Below are positions 45,820 to 53,875 of a DNA stretch of 64,000 nucleotides, one piece after another; positions within the stretch are counted from its first letter, which is position 1, and the number at the start of each line of letters is the position of its first letter. The stretch is from the NCBI GenBank assembly GCA_020636375.1, contig JACJXZ010000001.1, positions 868,001 through 932,000 of the forward strand, in the 5' to 3' direction. The position numbers and the translations under genes were made by a program. Under the pieces are notes generated by a model. The model did not search any database and was not told the origin of the DNA. It saw only the letters and a program-made list of their open reading frames with translations. Source of the stretch: Lewinellaceae bacterium (GTDB lineage: Bacteria; Bacteroidota; Bacteroidia; Chitinophagales; Saprospiraceae).

Positions 45820-45977
45820 TGCTATGTAACATAAGTTTGATCGAAGAATTTCGAGTCTATTTTGGTGCTGGACAAGGCGCTCATGACGCGCATAGCCGGA
45901 GCTACGTAAGGAGTGAGCAACGACGGCCAGCGCCAAAAGAGGCCGAAATTGTCGATAGGAACTTATGTTACAGAGCA
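45820..45977. repeat. 158-bp fold-back element, TGCTATGTAACATAAG family
   Basis: Terminal repeats TGCTATGTAACATAAGTT / AACTTATGTTACAGAGCA, flanked by CTAG at 45816-45819 and 45978-45981. The centre is GCGCATAGCCGGAGCTACG. It lies 20 bp upstream of the UbiA gene start, so it may carry or disrupt its promoter. Confidence 0.85.
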
Positions 45978-45981
45978 CTAG

Positions 45982-46091
45982 TAGTGATTAAAAAATAAAT
46001 CCGACATTTTGAGCCAGTGGGCCAGGAGCGGCCTTCGCCCGCATAGGCTCCAGGCCGCTCCTGGCCCACTGGCGTCGAATTTATTTTTTAA
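45982..46091. repeat. Fold-back element with GTGATTAAAAAATAAA arms
   Basis: Starts next to the preceding element. Outer arms ATTAAAAAATAAATCCGAC / GTCGAATTTATTTTTTAA; inner arms CCAGTGGGCCAGGAGCGGCC / GGCCGCTCCTGGCCCACTGG around a short loop. Related at its ends to 23178-23316, with unrelated inner arms. Confidence 0.8.
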
Positions 46092-46117
46092 ATTTTCCTT
46101 ACCGAACGGATGCAAAC

Positions 46118-46159
46118 ATAAAAAAAGCCTGTAAGATTTTGTTCAATCCTACAGGCTTT
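46118..46159 (-). terminator. Terminator of the DUF1573 gene
   Basis: On the minus strand AAAGCCTGTA pairs with TACAGGCTTT and is followed by a run of T, 57 bp after the stop codon. Confidence 0.85.
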
Positions 46160-46215
46160 ATGGGTGCAGTTTTATCGGTACGCACCTCGCCGGGAGGGCT
46201 CGTACCTGCCCGCGC

Positions 46216-46743
46216 TTACTGCGTAACCGTCGGCGCGTCGCCTTCCTTGCCCTGCACCTCGCCCTTCAGGTAGATGAAGGTCTGCGGCGGGTTGGTATTG
46301 GCGGTGATGGTCACCTTCTGGTTGCGCTTGCCTTTCTTGTTCTGAGAGTTGAATTCGACCGTGACCTCGCCTTCGCCACCCGGGGGGATCGGCTCGCGCG
46401 GCCAGCTCGGGACGGTGCAGCCGCAGCTGCCCTTGGCGTTGCTGAGGATCAGCGGCTCCTGGCCGTCGTTCTTGAACTTATACGTGTGCGATACTTTCTC
46501 GCCTTCGACGACGGTACCAAAGTCGAATTCCGTCTCGGCAAAGCTCATGACCGTGGTCGGGCCGGTCGGTACGGCGGCTTCCTGAGCGGCCGGCTGGGCG
46601 GCGGCGTTCGGGTCAGCCGGCTGTACCGGAGTGGTCAGGCTCTGAGCGGCTTCCTGCTGTGCGGCAGTCTGGCTGTTGTTGCAGCTGAACAAAAAGGCAG
46701 CTGCCAAAAGGGTGAGTAAGGATACTTTGAGTTGCTTCAACAT
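46216..46743 (-). CDS. DUF1573 lipoprotein
   Basis: The protein is 175 residues from MLKQLKVSLL (46743); an ATG 12 bp upstream is also possible. Lipoprotein signal with FLFSCNN, Cys about 21. A low-complexity Ala/Gln/Pro linker (about 24-62) leads to the DUF1573 immunoglobulin-like domain (FDFGTVVEGEKVSHTYKFKNDGQEPLIL, GSCGCTVPSWP, PPGGEGEVTVEFNS). These are common cell-envelope proteins of unknown function in Bacteroidota. It has its own terminator, and a fold-back element overlaps the probable promoter region. Confidence 0.92.
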   Translation of the reverse strand: MLKQLKVSLLTLLAAAFLFSCNNSQTAAQQEAAQSLTTPVQPADPNAAAQPAAQEAAVPTGPTTVMSFAETEFDFGTVVEGEKVSHTYKFKNDGQEPLILSNAKGSCGCTVPSWPREPIPPGGEGEVTVEFNSQNKKGKRNQKVTITANTNPPQTFIYLKGEVQGKEGDAPTVTQ

Positions 46744-46772
46744 CTTGATAAACATTTTGGGTTTGACACTTA

Positions 46773-46934
46773 GTACTCTGTTAAATAAATATCTTATGCT
46801 TCCGGCCGTGCCTTTTCGCCCTGCTCTTCGTCACGTCCTCGCCTTGGTAACGCTGCTACCAGACTCCGGGCATTCCTCGATCAGAACGAAAATTCATCGC
46901 CCGGAAACGACAATTTATTTATTTAACAGAGTAC
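46773..46934. repeat. 162-bp fold-back element, GTACTCTGTTAAATAAAT family
   Basis: GTACTCTGTTAAATAAAT at the left and ATTTATTTAACAGAGTAC at the right, exact complements over 18 bp. The centre CTTCGTCACGTCC..GGTAACGCTGCTACC resembles the centres of the 158-bp elements. Flanks CTTA / TTGA do not give a clean duplication. The remaining sequence to 47061 shows no gene. Confidence 0.75.
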
Positions 46935-47061
46935 TTGATTCTTTCGCCGGCTCCGGGCTAAAAAGCAGCCCGGCAACGCCAACGGGTACAAAGGTAACAA
47001 ACGAACAACAGCGAGCCGTTAATCGGTTTTGAAGTTTTGTTAATGAGTTGTTAAACAGCTT

Positions 47062-49752
47062 CTATCGGAGGAAACGATAAGTGGCCTTCACCAGAAAGAT
47101 ATTCTGCATCTTTTCAGAAAACAGGCGCTCTCCCAGGCTGGGCAGCAGCCGCTCCGCCGGATCGCCGGAAGCGGTGTTGCTCTGCGACCAGACCAGGAAC
47201 AGCTCGGAGCCAGGAATGTATTCCCACCGGAAGACGAGGTTGGAACGGAACTGAATGAAATTGAAATCGGGCTCGTCAAAAGTGTAATCCACCAGCCCAT
47301 CCAGGTTTTCATCTACCCGGAAGGTTCCGGCTTCCTCGTCGAAAGACAGCTCCTGTGCCGTAAAGAGCCGGAAGCGGTCGTAGAAATGATCGGCTTTGGG
47401 GTCGGTAATGTATTTCAGCTCCCGGTAAGTGCCCCTGGAAATGAAGGGCTGCCCGTAGTACTGGATGGTCAGGTTGGGCGTGATGTTGTAATTCAGGCGG
47501 ATGGTCGAATAAAAGGTGCGCTGATCCACGAAACCGGCGATGTACCGGGGCGCGCCGCCTACAGCTTCTTCGGTAATGTACTGCAGTTTGCGCTGCTCGT
47601 TGGCGTAGGAAGGAGAAACGGTAACGTTGAACGCATTGGCCGGCTGCACGGTCAGGTCCAGGGAATAATCGCGGTAAGCGACGGTGCGGGGAGCATTGCG
47701 TTCAAAGCCCCAGGCATGTACTACGTTCAAATAAGCGTACAGTTTTTTGCGCCGGTTAGAGCCGATGCCTGCCCAATGCACCAGGCCTTTAGAGCGCTTC
47801 AGGGCAGGCCCGCCCCGCAGGTCGTTGTTGGAGTAATCCCTCAGCTCGTGGTCCAGTCCGGTATTGAAGCTCCAGAAGTTCTTCAGGAAGAAGTTCACCC
47901 CGCCGCCCAGGCGCTGGTACAGGGCATTGCCTCCGAAGTCCCAGCGGGCGGCGTGGTTGTAGCTGAACGACAGGTTGCGGAAGATGGAAAAGGGTTCGTT
48001 GATGCGGTAGGCCATCCAGTAAAAGTGGTTGATCTCATCGGCATTGCGCATGAAGCCGACATCGTTGAGCTCCAGGCCGGGAGAACGCCAGGCCAGCCCG
48101 CCGTCGAAGACAAAGCGGCCGCTGAGCTTGCCCAGGCGCAGGGTGCCGCCATGCCCGTTGAGGGACGTCGCGGTGCTGTCTACCTCCAGGTGATCGGCAT
48201 CGGGGCGCTGAAAGAGGTGTTCAAAAGCGGTTTGGGTATTTTGGATCACCTCCGGGCTCCCCTGCACCGAGCTGCCCACCACATTTGCGGCGAAAAGGTA
48301 CGTCCGGCCTTTGAACCAGTGCGCCAGGTCAATGCCTCCGGTATAAGCGGCATGGTGCAGGCCGGTGAATTCAGCGTCCGTCCGGTCGCGCAGGGTTGAC
48401 GTCAGGATGCCGCCGAGCACGGTGCTGCCCTCGCGGAAGTCCTGCGTGGCCCGGCCGACGAAGAAATTGGTCAGCGGCTCGACGACTTCCGTGGCCCGGT
48501 CGTCGCCCTGGGCGATGTTCGCCAGTTCGCGGGCGGTGACGGCTTCCAGGATGCCCAGGCCCAGCCCGTTGCGGGTTTTGCCGCTGAACTTGGCTGCCCC
48601 CAGGATGGAGGCGTTATCCGGCACGCTGGCGTATTCGCTGTCTTCCAGGTCCGGATAGGCATGGGGCGCGCCGCCGATGCGCCGGGAGTAGAAGAGGTTG
48701 TCCTGCCCGAAAGGGCCGCCGGCCCAGGTATTGCTCACCTGGTAGTCGAAGAGGTTGCGGTTTTCGATGAAAAAGGGCCGCCGTTCGGGGAAAAAGATGC
48801 GGAAGCCGTCGAGGGTGAGGGCAGAAGGGTCGGCTTCCACCTGCCCGAAATCCGGGTTGACGGTAAAATCGAGGGTGAGGTCGCCGGTGACGCCCAGCTT
48901 GCCGTCCAGCCCGGCGCTGATGGATTGCTCATGGCCGGTGGCAAAGGGGTTGCCTTCTTCCTTCTCAAAACTCCGGGCCTGGGCCAGCACATAAGGCTGT
49001 ATCTCGACCTGCTTCTGTGGCCGGACGCCCTTCAGGCCCCGCAATTGCCCGAAGCCGCTCACCCAGTTGGGGTCGTTTTGCGAAATGTACTGCCAGGTCG
49101 AACGCGACTCCTCCCGGAAATCGCGGCGGGTGAGCTGTATGCCCCAAACCGGGTCGGGGTCGTCGGCGTAGCGGATCTGGCTGAGCGGGATGCGCACCTC
49201 CGCCACCCACCCCAGCGAATCGATGGCCGTGCGGGCGTACCAGATGGGGTTCCAGCTGGGGTCCCAGTTGTTGCCGTTGTCGGAAACGAACTCGTCGCCT
49301 TTCACGCCGGAAACGGAAATGGTGAAGGAAAAAGCGGAGCGCTTGTCGTTGTAACTGTCGATATTGATCTCCACCCAGTCGCCCTCGAAGCCGTCCCGGC
49401 GGGACATACGGCGGACGATGCGCTCCGGCTCGGTGTCGTAACAGCGGTAACCGATGTACAGGTTCTTGTCGTCGTGGAGGATTTTGAAGGCGGTTTCCTG
49501 GGTCGGTGCCTCTCCGTTATAGGGCTGAAACTGGACGAAGTCTCCGCCCCATTCCACCTGTTGCCAGGCGGCATCGTCGAGCCTGCCGTCGATCAGGGGT
49601 GGAGTTCCCCGGATGAATTGAGTGGCGTAGCTCTTCTTTTCGTCCGGCGGCAGGGGGCTCTTTTCTGCTTCGGAACCAGGCGCCTGCTGAGCGCTTGCTG
49701 ATGCAGGCAAAAGGACAAAGCACAGGAAAGGCCACAAAAGTCGTACTTTCAT
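47062..49752 (-). CDS. DUF5916 outer-membrane protein with CBM9-like N-terminal domain
   Basis: The protein is 896 residues from MKVRLLWPFLCFVLLPASASA at 49752; the in-frame extension to 49893 runs into the divergent promoter. A CBM9-like sandwich at about 45-220 (PLIDGRLDDAAWQQVEWGGDFVQFQPYNGEAPTQET begins it). The DUF5916 region (LTLDFTVNPDFGQVEADPSALTLDGFRIFFPERRPFFIEN) is followed by a long series of beta strands ending VKATYRFLR, as expected of a membrane barrel. Common and uncharacterised in marine Bacteroidota. Divergent from the ClC gene. Confidence 0.9.
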   Translation of the reverse strand: MKVRLLWPFLCFVLLPASASAQQAPGSEAEKSPLPPDEKKSYATQFIRGTPPLIDGRLDDAAWQQVEWGGDFVQFQPYNGEAPTQETAFKILHDDKNLYIGYRCYDTEPERIVRRMSRRDGFEGDWVEINIDSYNDKRSAFSFTISVSGVKGDEFVSDNGNNWDPSWNPIWYARTAIDSLGWVAEVRIPLSQIRYADDPDPVWGIQLTRRDFREESRSTWQYISQNDPNWVSGFGQLRGLKGVRPQKQVEIQPYVLAQARSFEKEEGNPFATGHEQSISAGLDGKLGVTGDLTLDFTVNPDFGQVEADPSALTLDGFRIFFPERRPFFIENRNLFDYQVSNTWAGGPFGQDNLFYSRRIGGAPHAYPDLEDSEYASVPDNASILGAAKFSGKTRNGLGLGILEAVTARELANIAQGDDRATEVVEPLTNFFVGRATQDFREGSTVLGGILTSTLRDRTDAEFTGLHHAAYTGGIDLAHWFKGRTYLFAANVVGSSVQGSPEVIQNTQTAFEHLFQRPDADHLEVDSTATSLNGHGGTLRLGKLSGRFVFDGGLAWRSPGLELNDVGFMRNADEINHFYWMAYRINEPFSIFRNLSFSYNHAARWDFGGNALYQRLGGGVNFFLKNFWSFNTGLDHELRDYSNNDLRGGPALKRSKGLVHWAGIGSNRRKKLYAYLNVVHAWGFERNAPRTVAYRDYSLDLTVQPANAFNVTVSPSYANEQRKLQYITEEAVGGAPRYIAGFVDQRTFYSTIRLNYNITPNLTIQYYGQPFISRGTYRELKYITDPKADHFYDRFRLFTAQELSFDEEAGTFRVDENLDGLVDYTFDEPDFNFIQFRSNLVFRWEYIPGSELFLVWSQSNTASGDPAERLLPSLGERLFSEKMQNIFLVKATYRFLR

Positions 49753-49829
49753 AACAGTGGGTGTTTGCGGGTGATTAATTAAGATGTGGCGCCCCAAATA
49801 TCGGTAAAATAATGCCGCTGCGCAATGCA

Positions 49830-49862
49830 TTTGTTTTTTGGGTGGAATGTGGAGTATATTTG
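49830..49862 (+). promoter_or_regulatory. Bacteroidota-type promoter of the ClC channel gene
   Basis: TTTG at 49830-49833, 21-bp spacer, TATATTTG at 49855-49862, matching TTTG-N19-21-TAnnTTTG. It lies after the longer in-frame ATG (49838), which supports the downstream ATG at 49892 as the real start. Confidence 0.75.
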
Positions 49863-49891
49863 CGGCGGCAAGCAAAAAACCACAGGACAGC

Positions 49892-51688
49892 ATGGGCCGG
49901 TTCCGAAAATACTACCGCTACTCCCGCCGCTTCACCTACCGGCTCATCCACTGGTTTGCCACGCATATCTCCGACCGCAACTACCAGATCATCGTCAGCA
50001 TCATCATCGGCCTGGTTTCAGGGCTGGTGGCGGTGGGCGTGAAATCCCTGGTCTTCCTGCTCAAGGAGTGGATTCAGGGTTCCGACCCGACGCGGGAGCG
50101 GCTGTTGTTCGTGTTCCTGCCGCTGGGCGGCGTGCTGTGTACCATCGCTTTCATCCGGCTGATCGTACGCCGGCCGGTCAACCCCGGCCTGAGCGAGCTG
50201 ATCTACGCCATCTCCAGGAAAAAGGTCAACCTGCCGCGGTACGAAACCTACGCCCACGCCGTGAGCAGCTCGCTGACGGTCGGTTTCGGCGGCTCGGTCG
50301 GGCTGGAGGCGCCCATCATCCGGACGGGCTCGGCCATCGGCGCCAACCTGGCCCGCATCCTGCAGGTGGGCCGCAAGCGGCAGACCCTCTTCCTGGCCTG
50401 CGGGGCGGCAGCCGGCATGTCGGCGATCTTCAACAGCCCGGTGGCCGGCGTGATCTTCGCCTTCGAGGTGCTGCTGACGGATATGGCCCTGCATTCCTTC
50501 ATCCCCCTGCTGATCTCCGCCGCCACCGGCGCCGTGGTCGCCAAAATGCTGTATTACGAGCAGCTGTTCTTTCTCCCCAGCAAAGACTGGGCCATCGACG
50601 GCATTCCGTTCTACCTGATCCTGGGGCTGCTCTGCGGGCTGCTCTCTGTGATAATGATCCGCGTCAATATCCGCACCACAGCGTATTTCGACAACCTCCG
50701 CCGGCCCGTCGTCAAGGTCGGGCTGGGCGGCCTGGCCATCGGCCTGCTCATCTTCCTGATGCCGCCCCTGTTCGGGGAAGGGTACGAGACGGTCAACAAC
50801 CTGCTGGCGGGGCGGATCGGGGCCATTGTCGAACACAGCCCCTTTTACTGGCTGTACGACGAGCCGCTCTTCCTCATCGGCTTTGCCCTGGCCGCCCTGG
50901 CCGCCAAGATATTTGCCACCTCCATCACCATCGCCATCGGCGGCAACGGGGGCGTGTTCGCCCCCTCCATGTTCCTGGGCGCCACCCTGGGCTTCGCCTT
51001 TGCCCATAGCGTCAACCTGCTGGAATGGATCGAGCTGCGGGAGGCCAACTTCATCGCCGTGGCCATGGCGGGCCTGATCAGCGGGGTGTTCAAGTCGCCC
51101 CTGACCGCCATCTTTTTCATCGCCGAGCTGACCGGCGGCTACGGGCTGTTCGTGCCCCTCATGCTGGTTTCGGCCCTCTCCTATTTTGTATCCCTCTACT
51201 TCGAACCCCACTCCATTTTCACCCGGGAGCTGTTCCAGAAAGGGCTGTGGGCCCCGCCGCACGAGCGCGACCTGAGCATCCTGCGGGAGATGGACCTTCG
51301 GGGGCTGATCGAGACCAATTTTAAAAAGGTAGATCCCGAAATATCCCTGGGCGAATTCGTCAAGACCATCGCCAAGTCGCGCCGCAACATATTCCCGGTG
51401 GTGGACCAGGAGGGCCACCTGAAGGGCATCGTCCTGCTCGACGACGTGCGGGAAATGATGTTCGACACAGAAAAATACGGTCAGGTCTTCGTCAAAGACG
51501 TCATGCACAACCCGCCGACGGTCATCGACGTCCACGACCCGATGGAGAAGGTAATGCAGCAGTTCGACTTCCACAACGCCTGGAACCTGCCGGTGGCGGA
51601 CCAGGGGAAGTACCTGGGGTTTGTTTCCAAGTCTTCGGTGTTTAACCGGTATCGGGAGTTGTTGATTGTGAGGAGTAGGGAGGCGTAG
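49892..51688 (+). CDS. ClC-family chloride channel/antiporter with CBS domains
   Basis: The protein is 598 residues from MGRFRKYYRY at 49892 (see promoter). About ten membrane helices carry ClC filter motifs: GFGGSVGLEAPIIRTG (G-x-x-G-x-E-x-P), GAAAGMSAIFNSPVAGVIFAFE, and GGNGGVFAPSMFLGA (GxFxP). The Glu in GLEAP is the gating/proton glutamate, favouring an antiporter. A C-terminal pair of CBS domains (about 455-590: VDPEISLGEFVKTIAKSRRNIFPVVDQEGHLKGIVLL; PPTVIDVHDPMEKVMQQF) would bind adenine nucleotides. Cytoplasmic membrane. Divergent from the DUF5916 gene. Confidence 0.94.
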   Translation: MGRFRKYYRYSRRFTYRLIHWFATHISDRNYQIIVSIIIGLVSGLVAVGVKSLVFLLKEWIQGSDPTRERLLFVFLPLGGVLCTIAFIRLIVRRPVNPGLSELIYAISRKKVNLPRYETYAHAVSSSLTVGFGGSVGLEAPIIRTGSAIGANLARILQVGRKRQTLFLACGAAAGMSAIFNSPVAGVIFAFEVLLTDMALHSFIPLLISAATGAVVAKMLYYEQLFFLPSKDWAIDGIPFYLILGLLCGLLSVIMIRVNIRTTAYFDNLRRPVVKVGLGGLAIGLLIFLMPPLFGEGYETVNNLLAGRIGAIVEHSPFYWLYDEPLFLIGFALAALAAKIFATSITIAIGGNGGVFAPSMFLGATLGFAFAHSVNLLEWIELREANFIAVAMAGLISGVFKSPLTAIFFIAELTGGYGLFVPLMLVSALSYFVSLYFEPHSIFTRELFQKGLWAPPHERDLSILREMDLRGLIETNFKKVDPEISLGEFVKTIAKSRRNIFPVVDQEGHLKGIVLLDDVREMMFDTEKYGQVFVKDVMHNPPTVIDVHDPMEKVMQQFDFHNAWNLPVADQGKYLGFVSKSSVFNRYRELLIVRSREA

Positions 51689-51920
51689 GGGGGCGTTATC
51701 CGGTGTTCATAAATCGCTGAAAAGTAAATGGGCGCCATCAAAATAAAATTTAATTAATCTACCGTTGCACATTATATACATCAATCCTACATCACCTCAC
51801 TCGCCACCCCAATTTTTGACTTTCGATTTTCGACGTGTGATTTTTGATGTCCTTGCCCTACGCCATCCCACCTGAGCCTCAGGGCAGTGCCACAAATCAT
51901 ACATCATAAATCACACATCC
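51689..51920. other. Intergenic stretch, no gene seen
   Basis: AT-rich with repeated CATACATCATAAATCAC-type words near 51890-51930; no frame or hairpin of note. Confidence 0.4.
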
Positions 51921-52440
51921 TAAATCATACGCGGAGATGATTAAATGGTAATTGTACGGCATGTTGCTCAAAATTACAGGCCAGGCCGGGCTCGTCCGGA
52001 TTGTGGATAACGTGTAGCACATCGACGGTAGTAAGAGAGTTAATGTAAACCTTACAATCGGGGGCAAGTTGAGCATTGAAAAACGTTGTCGGGAAAGGAG
52101 ATTGATAACCGTCAAAAACGCCAATTAAGGTTTTGGGGTTAACAATATCTAGCCCCCTCATATCCAACTGAAAAAGGCTATCTTCTGCGCTTACATATAA
52201 GAATCTTGAATTCGGCGAAAAAGCAACACCATCAGCTATCCCTTCATTTTCAATGGGTATGTGTTGAAAGTTATCTAATTGCCCACTTTGGCGGTCAAAA
52301 TCAAATAAAAAAAGCCCGTCGGGAGAGCTATATCGAGCATATTTTCTGCCGTACTATTGTAGCCAAACATCCACACATAGTCATGTTTTTGGCCAAAAAC
52401 AAAAAAAGGAAGGCCTAACAAAACAAACAAACCTTTTTAA
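51921..52440 (-). pseudogene. Decayed paralogue of the propeller-like gene at 53876
   Basis: Minus strand reads FGQKHDYVWMFGYNSTAE (compare FGQRHDYIWMFGYNSNAT in the intact gene). It then jumps, through an internal deletion, to a segment equivalent to the intact gene's C-terminal half: FSPNSRFLYVSAED, FDGYQSPFPTTFFNAQLAPD, VLHVIHNPDEPGLACNFEQH, AVQLPFNHLR. The T9SS tail is missing and the start codon is lost. Confidence 0.85.
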
Positions 52441-52514
52441 TGAGTTGACTATTCATACTGATTAAAATGAAGAAGGCGCTCTCAGCCATAACAAGCTGAA
52501 AGCGCCATATTTCT

Positions 52515-52916
52515 CTAACGAATAATTACCAATTTTGTAGCCTTATTGACTGTGCCTTGCCCCTTTATTGAACAGTAATAAATGCCAGGGGGAAGTCGAT
52601 TTGTATTAAGATAAAAAACCGACGCGCCGACAGCGTCGAAGCCGTAGCTGTCCACAGAGTAGGGCGCCATAGCCGGGCCTATCACCGTGTTGCAGCGCAG
52701 CCAGGCGTCAGCGGTGCCGGACAGGCGGATGCCGGTTTTTCCTTTTTCTTCGTCCTGCAGCAGGATGGTGTTTTTGTGGGCCTGCACCTTGTGGGCCGTG
52801 CCCAGCCGGATGCCCGTGCCGGCGGTGTAAACATTAGCGGTATCGATCTCAAAGCCGCATGTTTCCATATTTTCCAATTTTAACCTGCCGGGCGGTGACG
52901 TCCTGGCCGGAGTCAC
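52515..52916 (-). pseudogene. Decayed paralogue of the metzincin/beta-helix gene at 55477
   Basis: A 133-codon frame joins two distant parts of the neighbouring gene. One is its beta-helix (TANVYTAGTGIRLG, ILLQDEEKGKTGIRLSGTAD, CNTVIGPAMAPYSVDSYGF); the other is its last 25 residues (NTNRLPPGIYYCSIKG, KLVIIR). Everything between, and the protease front, is deleted. The fusion keeps an open frame, but without a signal peptide it is probably not functional. Confidence 0.85.
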
Positions 52917-53039
52917 GCCAGGATAGGTTGTTCAAAATTTCGGTTTTTTTTCAAAAAACTCCTCCGCATTTTTGAATGCCTTGCCTCCCCTCTTTTTTAA
53001 AGTTCAAGTCCAAGAGCCAAGTTCAAGCTCAACAACGGC

Positions 53040-53115
53040 ACCGCTCTGAATTTGCACTTGACACTTGACACTTGCACTTGCACTTGACACTTGCGCTTGA
53101 CACTTGCGCTTGAAT
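53040..53115. repeat. CACTTGA/CACTTGC short tandem repeat
   Basis: About ten units of CACTTGA, CACTTGC or GCTTGAC in a row; unrelated to neighbouring repeats. 52917-53040 upstream shows no gene. Confidence 0.8.
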
Positions 53116-53120
53116 TGGTT

Positions 53121-53857
53121 CTCCCTAAGGGCTACGGTTTACACATAAGTTTACAACAGTTCCTCCAGGGCCTGACACCAACTTGGCTACAGCGCATTGC
53201 TCAGCGGTGTCCTGCGTCAATCCCATAGGGATTTTAGCCCATTGCGTTCGACTGAGCTCACGCCGAGGTCCAGGGCCATCGGCCCTGGATAGCGAATAGG
53301 CAGCAAGAGAGCTCTGTAAAGCCTGCCCCGTACGCGGAGTGTCGGGGAGCGACAGATCCAGGGCTAACGGGCCGGAAATCGCCTCGGCCTCTCTTTGCGC
53401 AAAATCTGTCGTCCTTACAGGACTCCCCAACTGCTGGGCTTTTAAACCAGGGCCTTTCGGCCCTGGCAACGGGCTTTCGTCCCTACGGGCTATGGTTTAC
53501 ACATAAGTTTACGCCAGCTTTTCCAAAGGGCTTCCCCGCCATGTTCTGCCGTTGGGCTGCGACGCTTTGCCCGGCGGTGCTCCACGTCAATCCCGTAGGG
53601 ATTATAGCCCATTGCCAGGGCCGCTAGGCCCTGGTTATAATGGAGGAGTTCCCATAGCTCTGTAAGAGCGATAGTTCAAAGGGCATTAGGGCATAGGGTA
53701 TTAGGACATTGCGGCGATCGGCTGTCGTCCTTACAGGACTCCCTGGCTACCGGGCTTTTAAACCAGGGCCTGTGGCCCTGGCAACGGGCTTTCGTCCCTA
53801 CGGGACTTTGGATATCAACATCTTGTAAAGATGTGTGTAAACCGTAGCCCTAAGGGA
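53121..53857. repeat. Non-coding repeat block: two direct copies bracketed by inverted repeats
   Basis: Left end CTCCCTAAGGGCTACGG, then TTTACACA (from 53121); right end TGTGTAAACCG, then TAGCCCTAAGGGAG (to 53857): inverted, one mismatch. Inside, two direct copies start with GGTTTACACATAAGTTTAC (53136 and 53494), each about 360 bp. Each contains a string of short palindromes, such as CCAGGGCC..GGCCCTGG, ATCCCGTAGGGAT and CGTCCCTACGGG. Copy 1 contains a CCTGCCCCGTAC..GTGTCGGGG palindrome (53307-53336), also found in intron copy A2. No gene. Confidence 0.8.
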
Positions 53858-53875
53858 GAGGGAGTTCCCACCGCC

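Noticed and set aside
50018..51574. 518-codon minus-strand frame
   Set aside because: Antisense to the ClC channel gene, which has all family motifs and a good promoter.
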